A stretch of 64,000 nt of DNA from Clostridiales bacterium (GCA_023663185.1 JAMPHY010000004.1:141803-205802), one strand, 5' to 3'. Positions 11,601 through 18,706 are shown, numbered from the stretch's first letter. Numbers and translations: made by a program. Notes: generated by a model not told the origin, from the letters alone.

Positions 11601-14600
11601 TACATACCTACACCTTTATGGCGAAGGACGCCGTAGGAAATGATAAAACAGTGTCGGTAACGACGAAACTGGATACGACTAAGCCGGTATTTGGCGAAGC
11701 CTCTTTTGAAAATGGCTATAAGAACCTCTGGAACTGGATAATCCGCAAAGAGAGCCTTACGATTACCATTCCGATAACGGAAAAAGGCAGCGGTATCGGC
11801 GGTGCGGGTGCAATCGGCAGCGTGGAATATGAGCTGGTCGAGGACACAGACGGCGCGAGTGGCAGCGAATGGAAGACCGCTACAGTCTCCGGCAGTACGA
11901 CGAAAGGCTACGCGGCGAAGATTACTATCCCTGCGGACTTTAAGGGGCAGGTTGTAGTCAAAGCGACAGACAATGCGGGCAATGAGTCCGACGAAATGCA
12001 CATCGGCTCGAATGCGGACGGCGACCTGCGCGGCGTAATCGTGGAAAAAGGCGCGCCGCAGATTAGCGTCAAGGCTGACCGAAACGTAAGCGACGCGACA
12101 TCGACCGTAACAGCGACGGACGCGGCGGCAGGCGCAGCAAACGGCGTTACATTAGATAACGACAGTTATTATAATTCCGCGCCCAGACTTTTTGTGACAG
12201 TGACGGATACATGGGAGACGAAGAGCGGGGAAAGTGCGCTCACGGCTGGGCTTGCGTCAATCGAGTGGACGATTGATGGCAGCGGCGAACACAATCCAAT
12301 GAATCCAGTGCAGGCGAACTACCTCGGCACAGGCAGCTCCAGCACAGGCACAGGCAGCTCCGGCACAGGCACAGGCAGCTCCGACACAGGCACAGGCAGC
12401 TCCGACACAGGCGCAGGCAGCTCCGGCAAAGGCACAGACAGCTCCGGCACAGGCGCAGGCAGCTCCAGCACAGGCACAGGCAGCTCTGGCACAGGCGCAG
12501 ACAGCTACCAGCCGCTTACCACGCACAGCTTTACCATCGCAGGACTCGAAGGACAGACAGGCGAGGTTAAAGTGACCGTTACCGCTACAGATAACGCGGG
12601 CAACGTGACAAAAAAGACCATAACGCTCCATATCAAAGACAAGATGGCGATACCGTCGCCCGTCATTGATTACGTAAATGAGAAATTGACCGGATTAGAG
12701 GTAGGTGCAGACTATATCATCAGCAGCGGGGCAGCGGATGACGCGCAGGGCGGCACGGCGGACACGGCGGACGCGAATGGCAGCATTGCCATAAAAGAGG
12801 AGTGGTTTGGCTCCGACGTAAAAGTCCGCAGGAAGACAACGGACGAAAATACCATACTGGACAGCGACGAAGTGCAGATTACGCTCAATGCGCGCCCGGA
12901 CGCACCCGTTATCACGAAGACCGATGAGACCATCAAGAATAAGGGCGACGGTATGCTGCACCATCTTACCACGGCGATGGAATACCGCAGCAGCACGGAC
13001 GGCGGCAAGACATGGACGGAGTGGACGGCGGTTGCTGATAATAAAATAACAACCGTTACTAACATTGGCGGAGATGGCAAAAGCATGACAAGACTGCCCG
13101 CTTGCGAGATGGAAGTGCGCTTAAGGGCGGTGGCGAATACGACGGACAGCAACGACGGTGCGCCCTACGGACAGTACACTCCTGCGCAGATCGAGGAAGG
13201 GAAGCCACTGACCGTTACCTTTGACACGAACGGCGGCAGCAGCATAGAATCTGTTACGGGACTTGCATGGAATGATACCGTAAAACGCCCGAACGATCCG
13301 GTAAAAGACGGCTACGCCGTTGAAGGCTGGTATCGTGAGAACGCCTTAAGCACCAAATGGAATTTTGCGCAGGCAGACGCAGGAAACACAGCGGGAACAG
13401 GAACCGCGGCGGATCTGCTCAACGATAAAAACGGCGTGGACGTGACCGCAGACGCGCCCGGCATTACCCTCTATGCGAAATGGGTGGACGACGAGGCTCC
13501 GTCCCTTGACGCGACGCTTGTCGCAGGGGATAGCAGGGCAGCGGTGGACGAAGACGGCTGGTATCAAAATCCCGCCATCGTACTGACCTATTCCGATAAC
13601 GAGGAAGTGACAAAGCTTTTTGTAAAAATAGACGGAGAGACAGACCGCGAAGCAGCCTATAAAGAGATTACGGACTATACTACTGCGGCGGAAAACGGCA
13701 CGGACGCCGCAGGCAATAAGCGATTCCAGTATACTTATACGGAGCTTTCGGAAGGACAGCACACTTATACCTTCAAGGCGCAGGATGCGGCAGGCAAGGA
13801 GACAGAGACGACACTTACGGCAAAGCGCGACAGCACGGCGCTGGAGTTTGGCAATGCGTCCTATGAAGAGGGACATAAGAGCCTCTGGGACTGGATTATC
13901 CGCAAAGAAAGCCTTATCATCACGATACCCATCACCGAGAACGGTAGCGGCGTGGAGAGCGTGGAATATACGCTGACTCCCGCCGGCGACACGGCAGGCG
14001 GCAACGGCAGTACAGAAGGCGGTACGGGCGGCGATACAGATAGTGGTACGGGCGGCAGTACAGAAGACGGTACGGGCGGCAGTACAGAAGACGGTACGGG
14101 CGGCAGTACAGATGATACAGGGAATAGCCTGAATATCATCACGGGAACCGCGAAGATAAGCGGCAGCCAGAGCGCAGGTTACACGGCGACCATCAGCATT
14201 GAACCCGATTTCAAGGGTACAGTGAAGATCACAGGCAGCGATAAAGCCGGAAATGCGGCGGCTGAAAAGACCATCGGCACAGACGGCAGCGGTGCAGGCG
14301 GCGTAATCGTCGAGAACAACGCGCCGCAGATCACCATACTGGCGGACCGATATCCTTCGGAAAACGATGCGACACAGGCAGACGGCACACAGCTTCGCGA
14401 CGAGAGGTACAACGGCGCGCCGGGGCTTGTGGTAACAGTCGCGGACGACGGCGCGGGGGACGGCAGTGTGACCACATCGGGCATTGCTTCCGGCATCGCA
14501 AAAGTGTCCTGGGAGGTCGCAGGCACAAGTGAAAAGGGCGAGAGGACCGGCACAGGTGAAGACGGGGCGGGAACGTCCTATAACGCCCAGATGGTGAGGG

Positions 14601-17600
14601 AGGACACCTTCACAATCCCGGCAACGGCGCTGCAGGCGGCGGAGAACCAGGGGAAGACTCGGATCACCGTGACCGTGACCGCTGCAGACCAGGCGGGCAA
14701 CACCGCCGTAAAGATGGTGAACATCGACTTAAAGAGCAAAGAGAATACCCCGAATGCGAAGATCGGCTATGTGGCGGAGACGATCACAGGCTTAAAAGCA
14801 AATACGGCATATGTCATAAACGAAACGGGCGTCCTAAGCAGCGCAGGAGGCGCGGCGGAGATCACGGAAAGCTGGTTCGGTACGCAGGACAATACCATCG
14901 TACTGTCCGGTGACGGGGAACGGACGATGGACAGCCTGCCGCAGAAACTGGATATCCCGGCGCGCCCGGCTGCGCCTTCTGTAACAGCGGGGAATGCAAG
15001 CTACCCCGGCGCAGCGGACGGAACGATTACAGTGACCGATACGGTCAATGGAGCGGCTTATGAGTTTTCGGCGGACGGCGGCGATACATGGAAAGTCGTG
15101 AGCGGCGCGCAGATAACAGGGCTGGCGGCTGGCACATACCAGATACGGCAGAAAGCGCTCGAAGAGAAGAATTTCAAGAGCCTTCCCGCAGAAGTGAGCG
15201 TGGAGGAGACGCCTGCCAAACCTTACGATATGCCGGCGGCAGAGATCGACTATGAAAAAGAACTGCTGACAGGCATTGCGGCGGGCGCGGTATATGAAAT
15301 CTCCTACGACGTCCCGGAGAATGACGGAAACGACAGTGAGGGCGGCGAAGGAGACGGCGGCGGTGAAGAGAACGGCGGAGACGACAGCGGAGACGGCGGT
15401 GAAGAGAACGGCGGAGATGATGATGAGGCTGATTATGAAGGAATCACCGAGACCTTTACTGCGGCGGAGGGCGGCACGCTCCCTGTGAAAGATGAGTGGC
15501 TTAAACAGAAGCTCCACATCATCAGGATGGGCAACAGCAGGGAATGGTGCGCCAGCGACACGCAGCAGCTCGATATTCCGGCAAGGCCCGCCGCGCCGGA
15601 GAACCTTACGGGTATAAGCATCACAAGGGAAAACGCGAACCCGGATAAACTGGCGCAGATAAAAGGTCTGACGGCTGGCACGACCTACGAAGTCTCCACA
15701 GACGGCGGCAAGACTTGGCTGGCAGAGAAAAAGACGGCGGACGCAAGCGGCACAATCAGCGGGCTTGACGCGCCGCAGAGCTACACCGTGCGCGTCGCCG
15801 CAAGCAATGCGAAGAAAAACTTTGCCGGATATCCCAGCGAAACAGCCGTGGAGGTGGATAACTTTACCCTCGCCGTGACCTTTATGGAGGAGGATGAGAC
15901 GGCGGACGGCACAACAGATACAGACCGCTATAAAGTATATCAGACGGCGGACGTCTACTATGGGCGGCTGCTCGATACGGTCCCGGCTGTGCCGACAAAG
16001 AAGGCGGCGGACGGAAGCCTGCTGGTAGGCGAGTGGTGTAAAGATAAAGAAGGGAATACGCCCGTAGATTTTTACACGGAAAAAATAACAGAGGATACGA
16101 CCGTGTATGCGGCGGGCTATGCCGCAGGATATACCGTGACGCTTGCGGGCGGCACGGGCTACAGCCTGACCGCGCAGCGCGGCAGCGTAAGCCCGGTAAA
16201 GAGCGGCGGTAGCTTTACCTTTGTCTTTAAGCTGAGCGAAGGGTATGAGAAGACGGAAAACTTTGCCGTCAAAGTAAACGGCGTGGTGGTAACGCTTTCT
16301 GCGGACGGAACCTATACCATTGAAAACATTACGGCGGCTAAGACTGTGACCGTGGAGGGCGTGAAGAAGACAGCCGCCCCGACACCGCCGGGACCCGATG
16401 AACCGGACAACCCGGATAACCCGGACAAGCCCGATAAGCCGGGCGGCGGCAGCGGCGATGAACCGGGCGGTAACAGCGGCGATGATTCGGGCGGTGACGA
16501 TGACACGCCGGGCGATAACCCCGGAAATAACCCGCCCACCGACAACATACCGCCTACGGACACCACATCGCCTACGGACACCACACCGCCTACGGACAAC
16601 ACACCACCCGCCGATGATACATCGCCTGCGGACGAACGGGAACCGGGCGATGGCGGCAGGAAGCAGAATGATGGCGATGATAAAACGCTAGACGACGGCG
16701 GCGACAGGAAACTGGGCGATGACGACGATAAAACGCTGGACGACGGCAGCGGTAAGACACCGGATGGTGAAAATGATAAAGAGCCGGGCGTGACAGAAAC
16801 GGTCGTGCCTGCCATCATCGAGGACGGAAAGATCGTCATTCCGAGCGGCACACCGGGCGGATCATCAGAGGACGGCACAGGCGGACAGACGGAAGGCATA
16901 GGCGGACAGACGGACGGCACAGACGGACAGACGGAAGGCACGGCGGGAGACTATGCCATTATGACGGATGCTGCAAACGGCGTTACGACGGCGCGAACCA
17001 TCTTCCAGATCCATGACGAAAACGGCAATCCCGCAGGCACAGTCATAGTAACTGTTGTCTGCAAAGAGCAGAAGTGGACGGCAGGCGTGAAGGACGTCAT
17101 CGCCGTGGCGAACGCAGTATTGACAAAAGAACAGATGCAGCTTGTACAGAGCGGCGAGACCATCGAGATCCGCATTGACGTGAAGGATATTTCGGGGAGC
17201 GTGCCGCAGGCAGACAAAGAGACTATCGAGAACTGCATCGAAGCGTACAAAGACGAGATTCCCGGTCTGGTACTCGGTATGTACATAGACATTTCGATGT
17301 ACATCAGGATCGGTGACGGCGACTGGAATGCCATCACAAAGGCGGGCGAACCGGTAGACGTCGTGGTTGGCATACCGGAAGAATTGCAGGCGGACGGCAG
17401 GGCGTACTACATCATCCGCGCCCATGAAGGAGCGTATACCCTTATGGAAGATGCGGACGCTGCGCAAGAGACCATCACCATCAGTACCGATCTGTTTTCC
17501 AGCTACGCGATCGCTTACCAGCAGACCGATGGAGCGGATACAGACGGTAATGGAAAGTGCAGACTTTGTCACATCTGTCCGACATTCCTCGGTATATGCT

Positions 17601-17701
17601 GCTTTATCTGGCTAGCAGTCATTATTGTAACGATTTTGATAATCTGGCTTGTCATTCGCCGGAGGCGCAAGGAGCAGGAAGAACCGGAACAACAGGCGTA
17701 A
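2693..17701 (+). CDS. Giant (5002-residue) multidomain surface protein with InlB-type repeats and C-terminal membrane anchor
   Basis: Probably a cell-surface adhesin-like protein; its ligand cannot be read from the sequence. A basic N-terminus and hydrophobic segment (about residues 15-44, ending ISALAA) form a signal peptide. Then come an acidic repeat linker (about 110-172), many Ig-like/bacterial-invasin-like beta modules with ATDxAGN-type ends, a Calx-beta-like module (about 850-920), and at least three InlB/Listeria-Bacteroides repeats (GYTFGGWYTD to LYAKW, about residues 2010-2090, 2745-2850 and 3505-3600). Ser/Gly/Thr and Pro/Asp linkers separate blocks. The C-terminus has a Cys-rich patch, CRLCHICPTFLGICCFIW, a transmembrane helix and RRRRKEQEE; no LPXTG is present. 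The gene has its own candidate MerR-type promoter and a strong terminator. Base composition is visibly GC-richer than the neighbours, with AT-rich patches inside. RBS: CAGGAG at 2677-2682. Confidence 0.9.
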   Translation: MDEQRAWLKSRRKKRLRITAVILSVCLLVTTYPDILTTISALAADIRSVEGTVTVTGFAKLDEETAMQEVETGTDISELDLPDTLKAYAEAADREDEKPAEDEEKPEEENPGADDEEKPEEENSGADDGTGEENPGADDGTGEENPGADDGTGEEEPGADDGTGEEEPGADDVSPLTIESGSFTLPQYQSENPTGSIAVQTLSTETIEIKNVTWQASPAYDSETEGVYVFTPILPEEELREKGILLSDDIKLPEITVEVYSAFVGDQELTPEQYAHMMAGIQDNPVLLTEEDILAQDPSLAPAGGKRRAAARAAAVIHPGTYVTTKDNENNAGTGVADDDIDQYIRQTDSRMPIEANIFIPKGELPTQSCYIAVRTYDVDWQGDDRFPNIAEYDKLFVNGERVGTLTGLDELWNTSYYKVPLSCLKEGKNTIRIEVWDCTDKSKFWDENPPLVKNENWMISIDWMQLVCDGGSRVGIEEFFISLTSAAAEGKQVAIQAETVIKSTNAGAKYDTEYSITDSKGYIVGSYQEANVSGGTHTFTITMPKNSKNGTYTVQGLLKSQSDGGILAADSMDFIFKDGVVQLGPKITHILSPDTLTNQNVTITPKVADAAGYTNISISLASQTATKNGTYNFTVNYKDNGVTKSIPYTVTVDNIDKVAPVITYEPITIREGQSLEEVEELFAAALSVTDDRKLAEEPFQYTVPADISAAPGTKSITVTATDFAGNTATKSCTITILPDPIKLTMGEPKAVAGSKDSYTLNAVLENTGGGTITETGFVWGVIENPTLDVNNGSAKTASVVKTKGGKLSANAAGIVYGVGYYARAYAKVTADGKTSVAYSDSKRFGSGIPAYGTFSVSGVSGSTFTITRTGGTDGKQTVYYRTVNGSAIGGTHFTHAAGSLTFADGETSKTVTVTEKGVTTAYGGRTTTSYANADRTYSLEIYRVEGGGGIDQSSRYQTRTMSKSSSYTIDRTIYTTEKSKIEVSATSGGHVKRIADTTGKQGGTQTNISFLTNRYKEKNYNTSANFSDYYTGANQKTYLNATADGWYYRYVLLAYEDMDGYEYAYFGTKALKDTHYDLDGGEKGALISGIAGQLWMCNFQLEKKGAAGTYNFPDTRTGGEEGSGMPYNSSGTPSNYNNKTYVKLGLNDTCYLYFGATGRDTDIWYIDGLTGYALVYDEKEPTCIGVAPMAGGAYLPGDPITVALVFDEIVDKTNSSLTNVAVNTNVGTLTYAGGADTNVLYFTGTVSSTASLSGSSALKVTGITNSGNIKDMCNLTGTASTFTSRNTNIEVDATKPAVTITAKTSGSLPRHQAQVTATGAASIQYVWTQDTTMPAYGWQDVKSGTTLTGNCGAAGKTETWYLHVKATASSGASTHEYKVFTFKQPAITGVSVRAESSANSADVSDVWKTSSKYIVVQYDGAQTNGTTLTFDGPQTSTQGITTASGTKYLQVTKNGTYTVTLTDSYGNVISKSVKVEKIDTTAPTATITEARSTEAGAASPVYHELTMTAQAADLAGASEPASGVKTVQYAFSTLANSSSVAGSAWTTLTDTDKLADGRYKLTYTATQTTQTKIYLHIKVTDNAGNATTARSADYTVIKEPEASAKPQITLTQTSPSASGQTNGDATLTWKLTNGGAGNCTVNAGGANLTDKGTGDSGTITVSKNGVYMVSVYDENGDSAQAALVVNCIDKEAPTLSALTVTQSGYAKTKSVSVSGITDNLTTLYDEKGVTGKGGSGVAKIEYQREGGSTWTTVNASGDTASFTVNKQGTYKVRLTDQVGNESKEYTIKVEGIDNTAPILTAQVNATPKTSGWYTDSTVPVTLTYEDKAGAEESASGVKSVQYAFTMDKNTTPANLTSLGSTAVSSGSAVCSLTSNGTYYLYCKVTDQAGNVTAGWMKADGSIGSESSAAVPIKKDSNKGSGTISGPAESQPASSGLNMSITVYYGPSGGELTATGQTDSIGTLAAHAGPSTKSETVSYTTKTIGTNYIYLSPISWGSRYYWSYYVRKVSFDSQGGSAVADQLVWTKQASTSTSTSVDCKLTKPNNPTRTGYTFGGWYTDAACTNEFDFEKQTQIRTDTTLYAKWTAITYEVDYVLKVPQPFTTTVTYSEADYEAPTDKTTYIYGDEMELPVPTLPTDVSGFVFDGWYTTADYSGARYTSVPKTAASDITYYGRFRDVEAPISYKLDVWNNGKPCYNTVDGVRWYNANTTRCALQFRENKGIEKYIVLWDGNVVELPEEEGILHTTSMAIGNKWLQGIYFARNLWEGYEIQTGTHTYTVQAWDAEGNMGEFTTTLHYDPDAPTIGDITYTVTPVIRYRTKDTYTDSSISSSKFVDNYETDSTEVRMFGKRPTIRIPVSDATSGLWKLTYTMTRLNSKGQGLTTETKEIDLTGQGSEGIVEIEMEKDWHGTITDIILYDKAGNQSAVTAIGEIMVDTTAPTISNIKLLGKEPEDRWYSESEFETNPYFDYKLGDNFSFASYRMLKNGKEIRNGSIWAASLGLHIAIGKDGKVGEEYLGENTFTWEATDPLGNVTTKSVTIKIRKDDGTVQEQTPQAVCDYPADAISHLVANAEYGITINGNSYPVTTDEQGRIPFETTFGSITSLCGTTIQIVKKGITVDGTPYTTDSEAQSLTINARPDANAVNSATVVAELLKEAGDAKITLTMSGSSDDTNRTWEYQTPGSTAWTTAPTDDSGNVTITNLPAGNITLRVKAQANSSDTVNDGFPHGVTGTQTVSEGAGTITVQYNLNDNDSTVKAQGKPEDTSLLTYQSTLTAPTAPTRTGYKFMGWYVSEDDYVPGGSTEQAWRFAGTANAQIVGEILGDDRDKYEDHCKMEEGVYVVTLYAGWREAVAPELTATLTDNSNGAGNSNDGAGGSGAGAGSSSGGTGNSSGGAGSSSGTTITDDGWHNSLAIDLNFSDNVGVTKLYVKKDSAAYVELSGDGIGDGASAGTTYKLTYPAMKEGASIEEGVHTYTFMAKDAVGNDKTVSVTTKLDTTKPVFGEASFENGYKNLWNWIIRKESLTITIPITEKGSGIGGAGAIGSVEYELVEDTDGASGSEWKTATVSGSTTKGYAAKITIPADFKGQVVVKATDNAGNESDEMHIGSNADGDLRGVIVEKGAPQISVKADRNVSDATSTVTATDAAAGAANGVTLDNDSYYNSAPRLFVTVTDTWETKSGESALTAGLASIEWTIDGSGEHNPMNPVQANYLGTGSSSTGTGSSGTGTGSSDTGTGSSDTGAGSSGKGTDSSGTGAGSSSTGTGSSGTGADSYQPLTTHSFTIAGLEGQTGEVKVTVTATDNAGNVTKKTITLHIKDKMAIPSPVIDYVNEKLTGLEVGADYIISSGAADDAQGGTADTADANGSIAIKEEWFGSDVKVRRKTTDENTILDSDEVQITLNARPDAPVITKTDETIKNKGDGMLHHLTTAMEYRSSTDGGKTWTEWTAVADNKITTVTNIGGDGKSMTRLPACEMEVRLRAVANTTDSNDGAPYGQYTPAQIEEGKPLTVTFDTNGGSSIESVTGLAWNDTVKRPNDPVKDGYAVEGWYRENALSTKWNFAQADAGNTAGTGTAADLLNDKNGVDVTADAPGITLYAKWVDDEAPSLDATLVAGDSRAAVDEDGWYQNPAIVLTYSDNEEVTKLFVKIDGETDREAAYKEITDYTTAAENGTDAAGNKRFQYTYTELSEGQHTYTFKAQDAAGKETETTLTAKRDSTALEFGNASYEEGHKSLWDWIIRKESLIITIPITENGSGVESVEYTLTPAGDTAGGNGSTEGGTGGDTDSGTGGSTEDGTGGSTEDGTGGSTDDTGNSLNIITGTAKISGSQSAGYTATISIEPDFKGTVKITGSDKAGNAAAEKTIGTDGSGAGGVIVENNAPQITILADRYPSENDATQADGTQLRDERYNGAPGLVVTVADDGAGDGSVTTSGIASGIAKVSWEVAGTSEKGERTGTGEDGAGTSYNAQMVREDTFTIPATALQAAENQGKTRITVTVTAADQAGNTAVKMVNIDLKSKENTPNAKIGYVAETITGLKANTAYVINETGVLSSAGGAAEITESWFGTQDNTIVLSGDGERTMDSLPQKLDIPARPAAPSVTAGNASYPGAADGTITVTDTVNGAAYEFSADGGDTWKVVSGAQITGLAAGTYQIRQKALEEKNFKSLPAEVSVEETPAKPYDMPAAEIDYEKELLTGIAAGAVYEISYDVPENDGNDSEGGEGDGGGEENGGDDSGDGGEENGGDDDEADYEGITETFTAAEGGTLPVKDEWLKQKLHIIRMGNSREWCASDTQQLDIPARPAAPENLTGISITRENANPDKLAQIKGLTAGTTYEVSTDGGKTWLAEKKTADASGTISGLDAPQSYTVRVAASNAKKNFAGYPSETAVEVDNFTLAVTFMEEDETADGTTDTDRYKVYQTADVYYGRLLDTVPAVPTKKAADGSLLVGEWCKDKEGNTPVDFYTEKITEDTTVYAAGYAAGYTVTLAGGTGYSLTAQRGSVSPVKSGGSFTFVFKLSEGYEKTENFAVKVNGVVVTLSADGTYTIENITAAKTVTVEGVKKTAAPTPPGPDEPDNPDNPDKPDKPGGGSGDEPGGNSGDDSGGDDDTPGDNPGNNPPTDNIPPTDTTSPTDTTPPTDNTPPADDTSPADEREPGDGGRKQNDGDDKTLDDGGDRKLGDDDDKTLDDGSGKTPDGENDKEPGVTETVVPAIIEDGKIVIPSGTPGGSSEDGTGGQTEGIGGQTDGTDGQTEGTAGDYAIMTDAANGVTTARTIFQIHDENGNPAGTVIVTVVCKEQKWTAGVKDVIAVANAVLTKEQMQLVQSGETIEIRIDVKDISGSVPQADKETIENCIEAYKDEIPGLVLGMYIDISMYIRIGDGDWNAITKAGEPVDVVVGIPEELQADGRAYYIIRAHEGAYTLMEDADAAQETITISTDLFSSYAIAYQQTDGADTDGNGKCRLCHICPTFLGICCFIWLAVIIVTILIIWLVIRRRRKEQEEPEQQA
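3017..3206 (+). repeat. In-frame tandem repeat coding an acidic Gly-Ala-Asp-Asp linker
   Basis: About five copies of a 33-base unit encode 11-residue repeats of the type GADDGTGEENP. The first units carry variant endings (EEKPEEEN). Neighbouring units are nearly identical at DNA level, so copy number is likely to vary between strains. Confidence 0.8.
11275..11397 (+). repeat. Gly/Ser/Asn-rich low-complexity linker repeat inside the giant gene
   Basis: Short GGC-GGC-GCA-GGC-type units encode alternating Gly, Ser, Asn and Ala (for example GGTGNSSGGAGSSSG). The stretch separates an InlB-type repeat from the next Ig-like block and looks like a flexible spacer. Confidence 0.7.
12328..12513 (+). 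repeat. Tandem repeat coding Gly-Thr-Gly-Ser-Ser linker
   Basis: About ten copies of an 18-base unit reading roughly ggcacaggcagctccagc encode GTGSSx hexads, with Asp, Ser, Lys or Gly in the variable place. It is a slippage-prone flexible linker within the giant gene. Confidence 0.78.
13985..14125 (+). repeat. Tandem repeat coding Gly-Gly-Ser-Thr-Glu-Asp linker
   Basis: Units of 21 bases encode GGSTEDGT heptad-like repeats, two adjacent units being identical at DNA level. They interrupt an Ig-like module in the same place as the linker near 11.8 kb of the paralogous module, which suggests repeated expansion of this loop. Confidence 0.7.
16380..16945 (+). repeat. Pro/Asp/Gly/Thr-rich stalk region of the giant protein
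   Basis: This part encodes proline-rich (PDNPDKPDKPG, PPTDTTPPTD) and acidic (GDGGRKQNDGDDK) repeats ahead of the last folded domain and the membrane anchor. Such regions commonly span the cell wall in Gram-positive surface proteins. Neighbouring short units repeat almost exactly at DNA level. Confidence 0.75.
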
Positions 17702-17723
17702 CTAAAATGAAAGTACATTTTTG

Positions 17724-17757
17724 CATGGGCTGTCTGCGCAGACAGCCCATGTTTTTT
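17724..17757 (+). terminator. Rho-independent terminator of the giant gene
   Basis: Bases 17724-17751 form a perfect 28-base palindrome (arms CATGGGCTGTCTG), followed directly by TTTTTT. It lies 23 bases after the stop codon. Confidence 0.92.
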
Positions 17758-17865
17758 ATAATCTGCAATGTTCAGAGTTTAACGGGAATTGCAGTGAAGC
17801 ACATCGGACGGAGAGGTAGAAATTTTTTGGAAGTACAAAGATGAAATGAAAATGACAGTAATGAG

Positions 17866-18276
17866 GTGGCAATTACTTGGGATATGGAAAGAGGGGACAT
17901 AGGAAAATACGGTGTTGCTTATGGAACAGAGCATGATGTGAATATATGTTCTGATACATATTCCTACCATTTGCTTCACAGTGTTGGAGATGTAATAATT
18001 GTTGTATTACACAATCATCCATCAACGAAAACTTTTTCTTTAACAGATATATATTCATTGATGAAATATCGAGCTATTCAATATATGGTAGTTGTATCTA
18101 ATCAAGGAATTATACATTATCTCAAAAAAGAAAAGAATTATGATGAAAATAAGGCTGGAATACTGTATAATGAGTGTAACAAGAGAAGTAGAGAAAGTAA
18201 AAATGTTGAGGAAATGTATGAAGCTGTATTAGGTTTTCTGAGAAGATGCCATGAGGTTGGATTATATTATAAATAA
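17866..18276 (+). CDS. JAMM/MPN (JAB-like) domain protein, probably N-terminally truncated
   Basis: A 136-residue protein whose centre carries VVLHNHPST followed by FSLTD. This is the His-x-His plus Ser/Asp zinc pattern of JAMM/MPN metallo-isopeptidases, also seen in RadC and in phage- and toxin-associated relatives. The set His-x-His-x6-Ser-x2-Asp is complete, and an upstream Glu (MERGD or GTEHD) could be the catalytic acid. It begins at a weak GTG; an ATG at 17884 is an alternative. Family members I recall are longer, so the N-terminal part may be missing (inference). The gene is strongly AT-rich, unlike the adjacent giant gene. It is followed after 11 bases by a small gene with a strong ribosome binding site. 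A role as a toxin-associated or phage-derived protein is possible but unproven. Confidence 0.6.
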   Translation: MAITWDMERGDIGKYGVAYGTEHDVNICSDTYSYHLLHSVGDVIIVVLHNHPSTKTFSLTDIYSLMKYRAIQYMVVVSNQGIIHYLKKEKNYDENKAGILYNECNKRSRESKNVEEMYEAVLGFLRRCHEVGLYYK

Positions 18277-18287
18277 GGAGGTGCAGT

Positions 18288-18485
18288 ATGAGTAAAATAG
18301 ATGATAAAGAATGTATTACAATGGACGATCTTGCAATTCCGCCCTATTTTACTGGTTCACTTGATACAAGCAAGTATGTGACGGATTGGGATGCAATCAA
18401 TGAAAGTATAGAGAAGAATCGTGCGATTATTGCTTCTCTGGGTGGAGAGTTTGCCGAACTTGTAAGACCAAAGCAGAAAGTATGA
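18288..18485 (+). CDS. Small protein (65 residues) of unknown function, partner of the JAMM gene
   Basis: I do not recognise this protein. It starts at ATG 18288 behind a strong AAGGAGGTG (18276-18284), 11 bases after the JAMM-domain gene, so the two are probably one transcript. It is mildly acidic in its first half, with ITMDDLAIPPYFTGS as its most distinctive stretch, and ends in a basic tail (RPKQKV). It has no signal peptide or membrane segment. The tight pairing with a possibly toxin-associated JAMM protein makes an accessory or protective role possible (inference only). Confidence 0.6.
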   Translation: MSKIDDKECITMDDLAIPPYFTGSLDTSKYVTDWDAINESIEKNRAIIASLGGEFAELVRPKQKV

Positions 18486-18500
18486 TGAAACAAGATTGTG

Positions 18501-18550
18501 AATAAGGTACAAAAGAGGAGCTTTTGACAGATATATTGAAGGCTTCTTTT
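18501..18550 (+). repeat. Direct repeat copy 1 (50 bp), terminator-like
   Basis: This 50-base stretch matches 19564-19613 at all but about six positions. It contains AGGAGC and GGCTTCTTTT able to form a short hairpin before a T run. In copy 2 the same sequence follows an Rpn gene as its likely terminator, so copy 1 may be the 3' scar of a lost Rpn gene. Confidence 0.7.
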
Positions 18551-18563
18551 GAAGTGAAAGCTG

Positions 18564-18650
18564 GCGGACGCAGTCACCCATGTGCTGGTAAACGATTACA
18601 CAAAGGGGTATGGGATTTTTATTGAGGAGATGTTTTTACAAATGAATTGA
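18564..18650 (+). pseudogene. Decayed second copy of the spoIVB 3' end
   Basis: From 18570 the frame reads AVTHVLVND, three changed residues, GYGIFIE, then EMFLQMN and stop. The intact spoIVB ends AVTHVLVND, AAS, GYGIFIENMLVQ. By hand count 51 of 72 bases and 18 of 24 residues agree. Upstream of 18564 the similarity stops, and no start or reading frame is present. It marks the far side of the DNA inserted behind spoIVB. Confidence 0.82.
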
Positions 18651-18706
18651 AATGAGTGACCGAAAAATGTATAATATTATTGAAGGACAGGAGGGTGTAA
18701 TTACCA

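Noticed and set aside
10187-12001. Long antisense frames within the giant gene
   Set aside because: GC-rich coding DNA often leaves the opposite strand open; the products look random and Ala/Cys-repeat rich.
11275-12513. CRISPR-like regular repeats
   Set aside because: The repeats lie in frame inside the giant gene, have short degenerate units, no unique spacers and encode Gly/Ser/Thr linkers.
16312-16941. 209-residue antisense open frame over the Pro/Asp stalk
   Set aside because: It encodes only Ser/Pro/Val repeats mirrored from the stalk and no recognisable domain.
17557-17700. LPXTG sortase signal at the end of the giant protein
   Set aside because: No LPXTG-like pentapeptide precedes the membrane helix; the Cys-rich CHICPTFLGICC stretch stands there instead.
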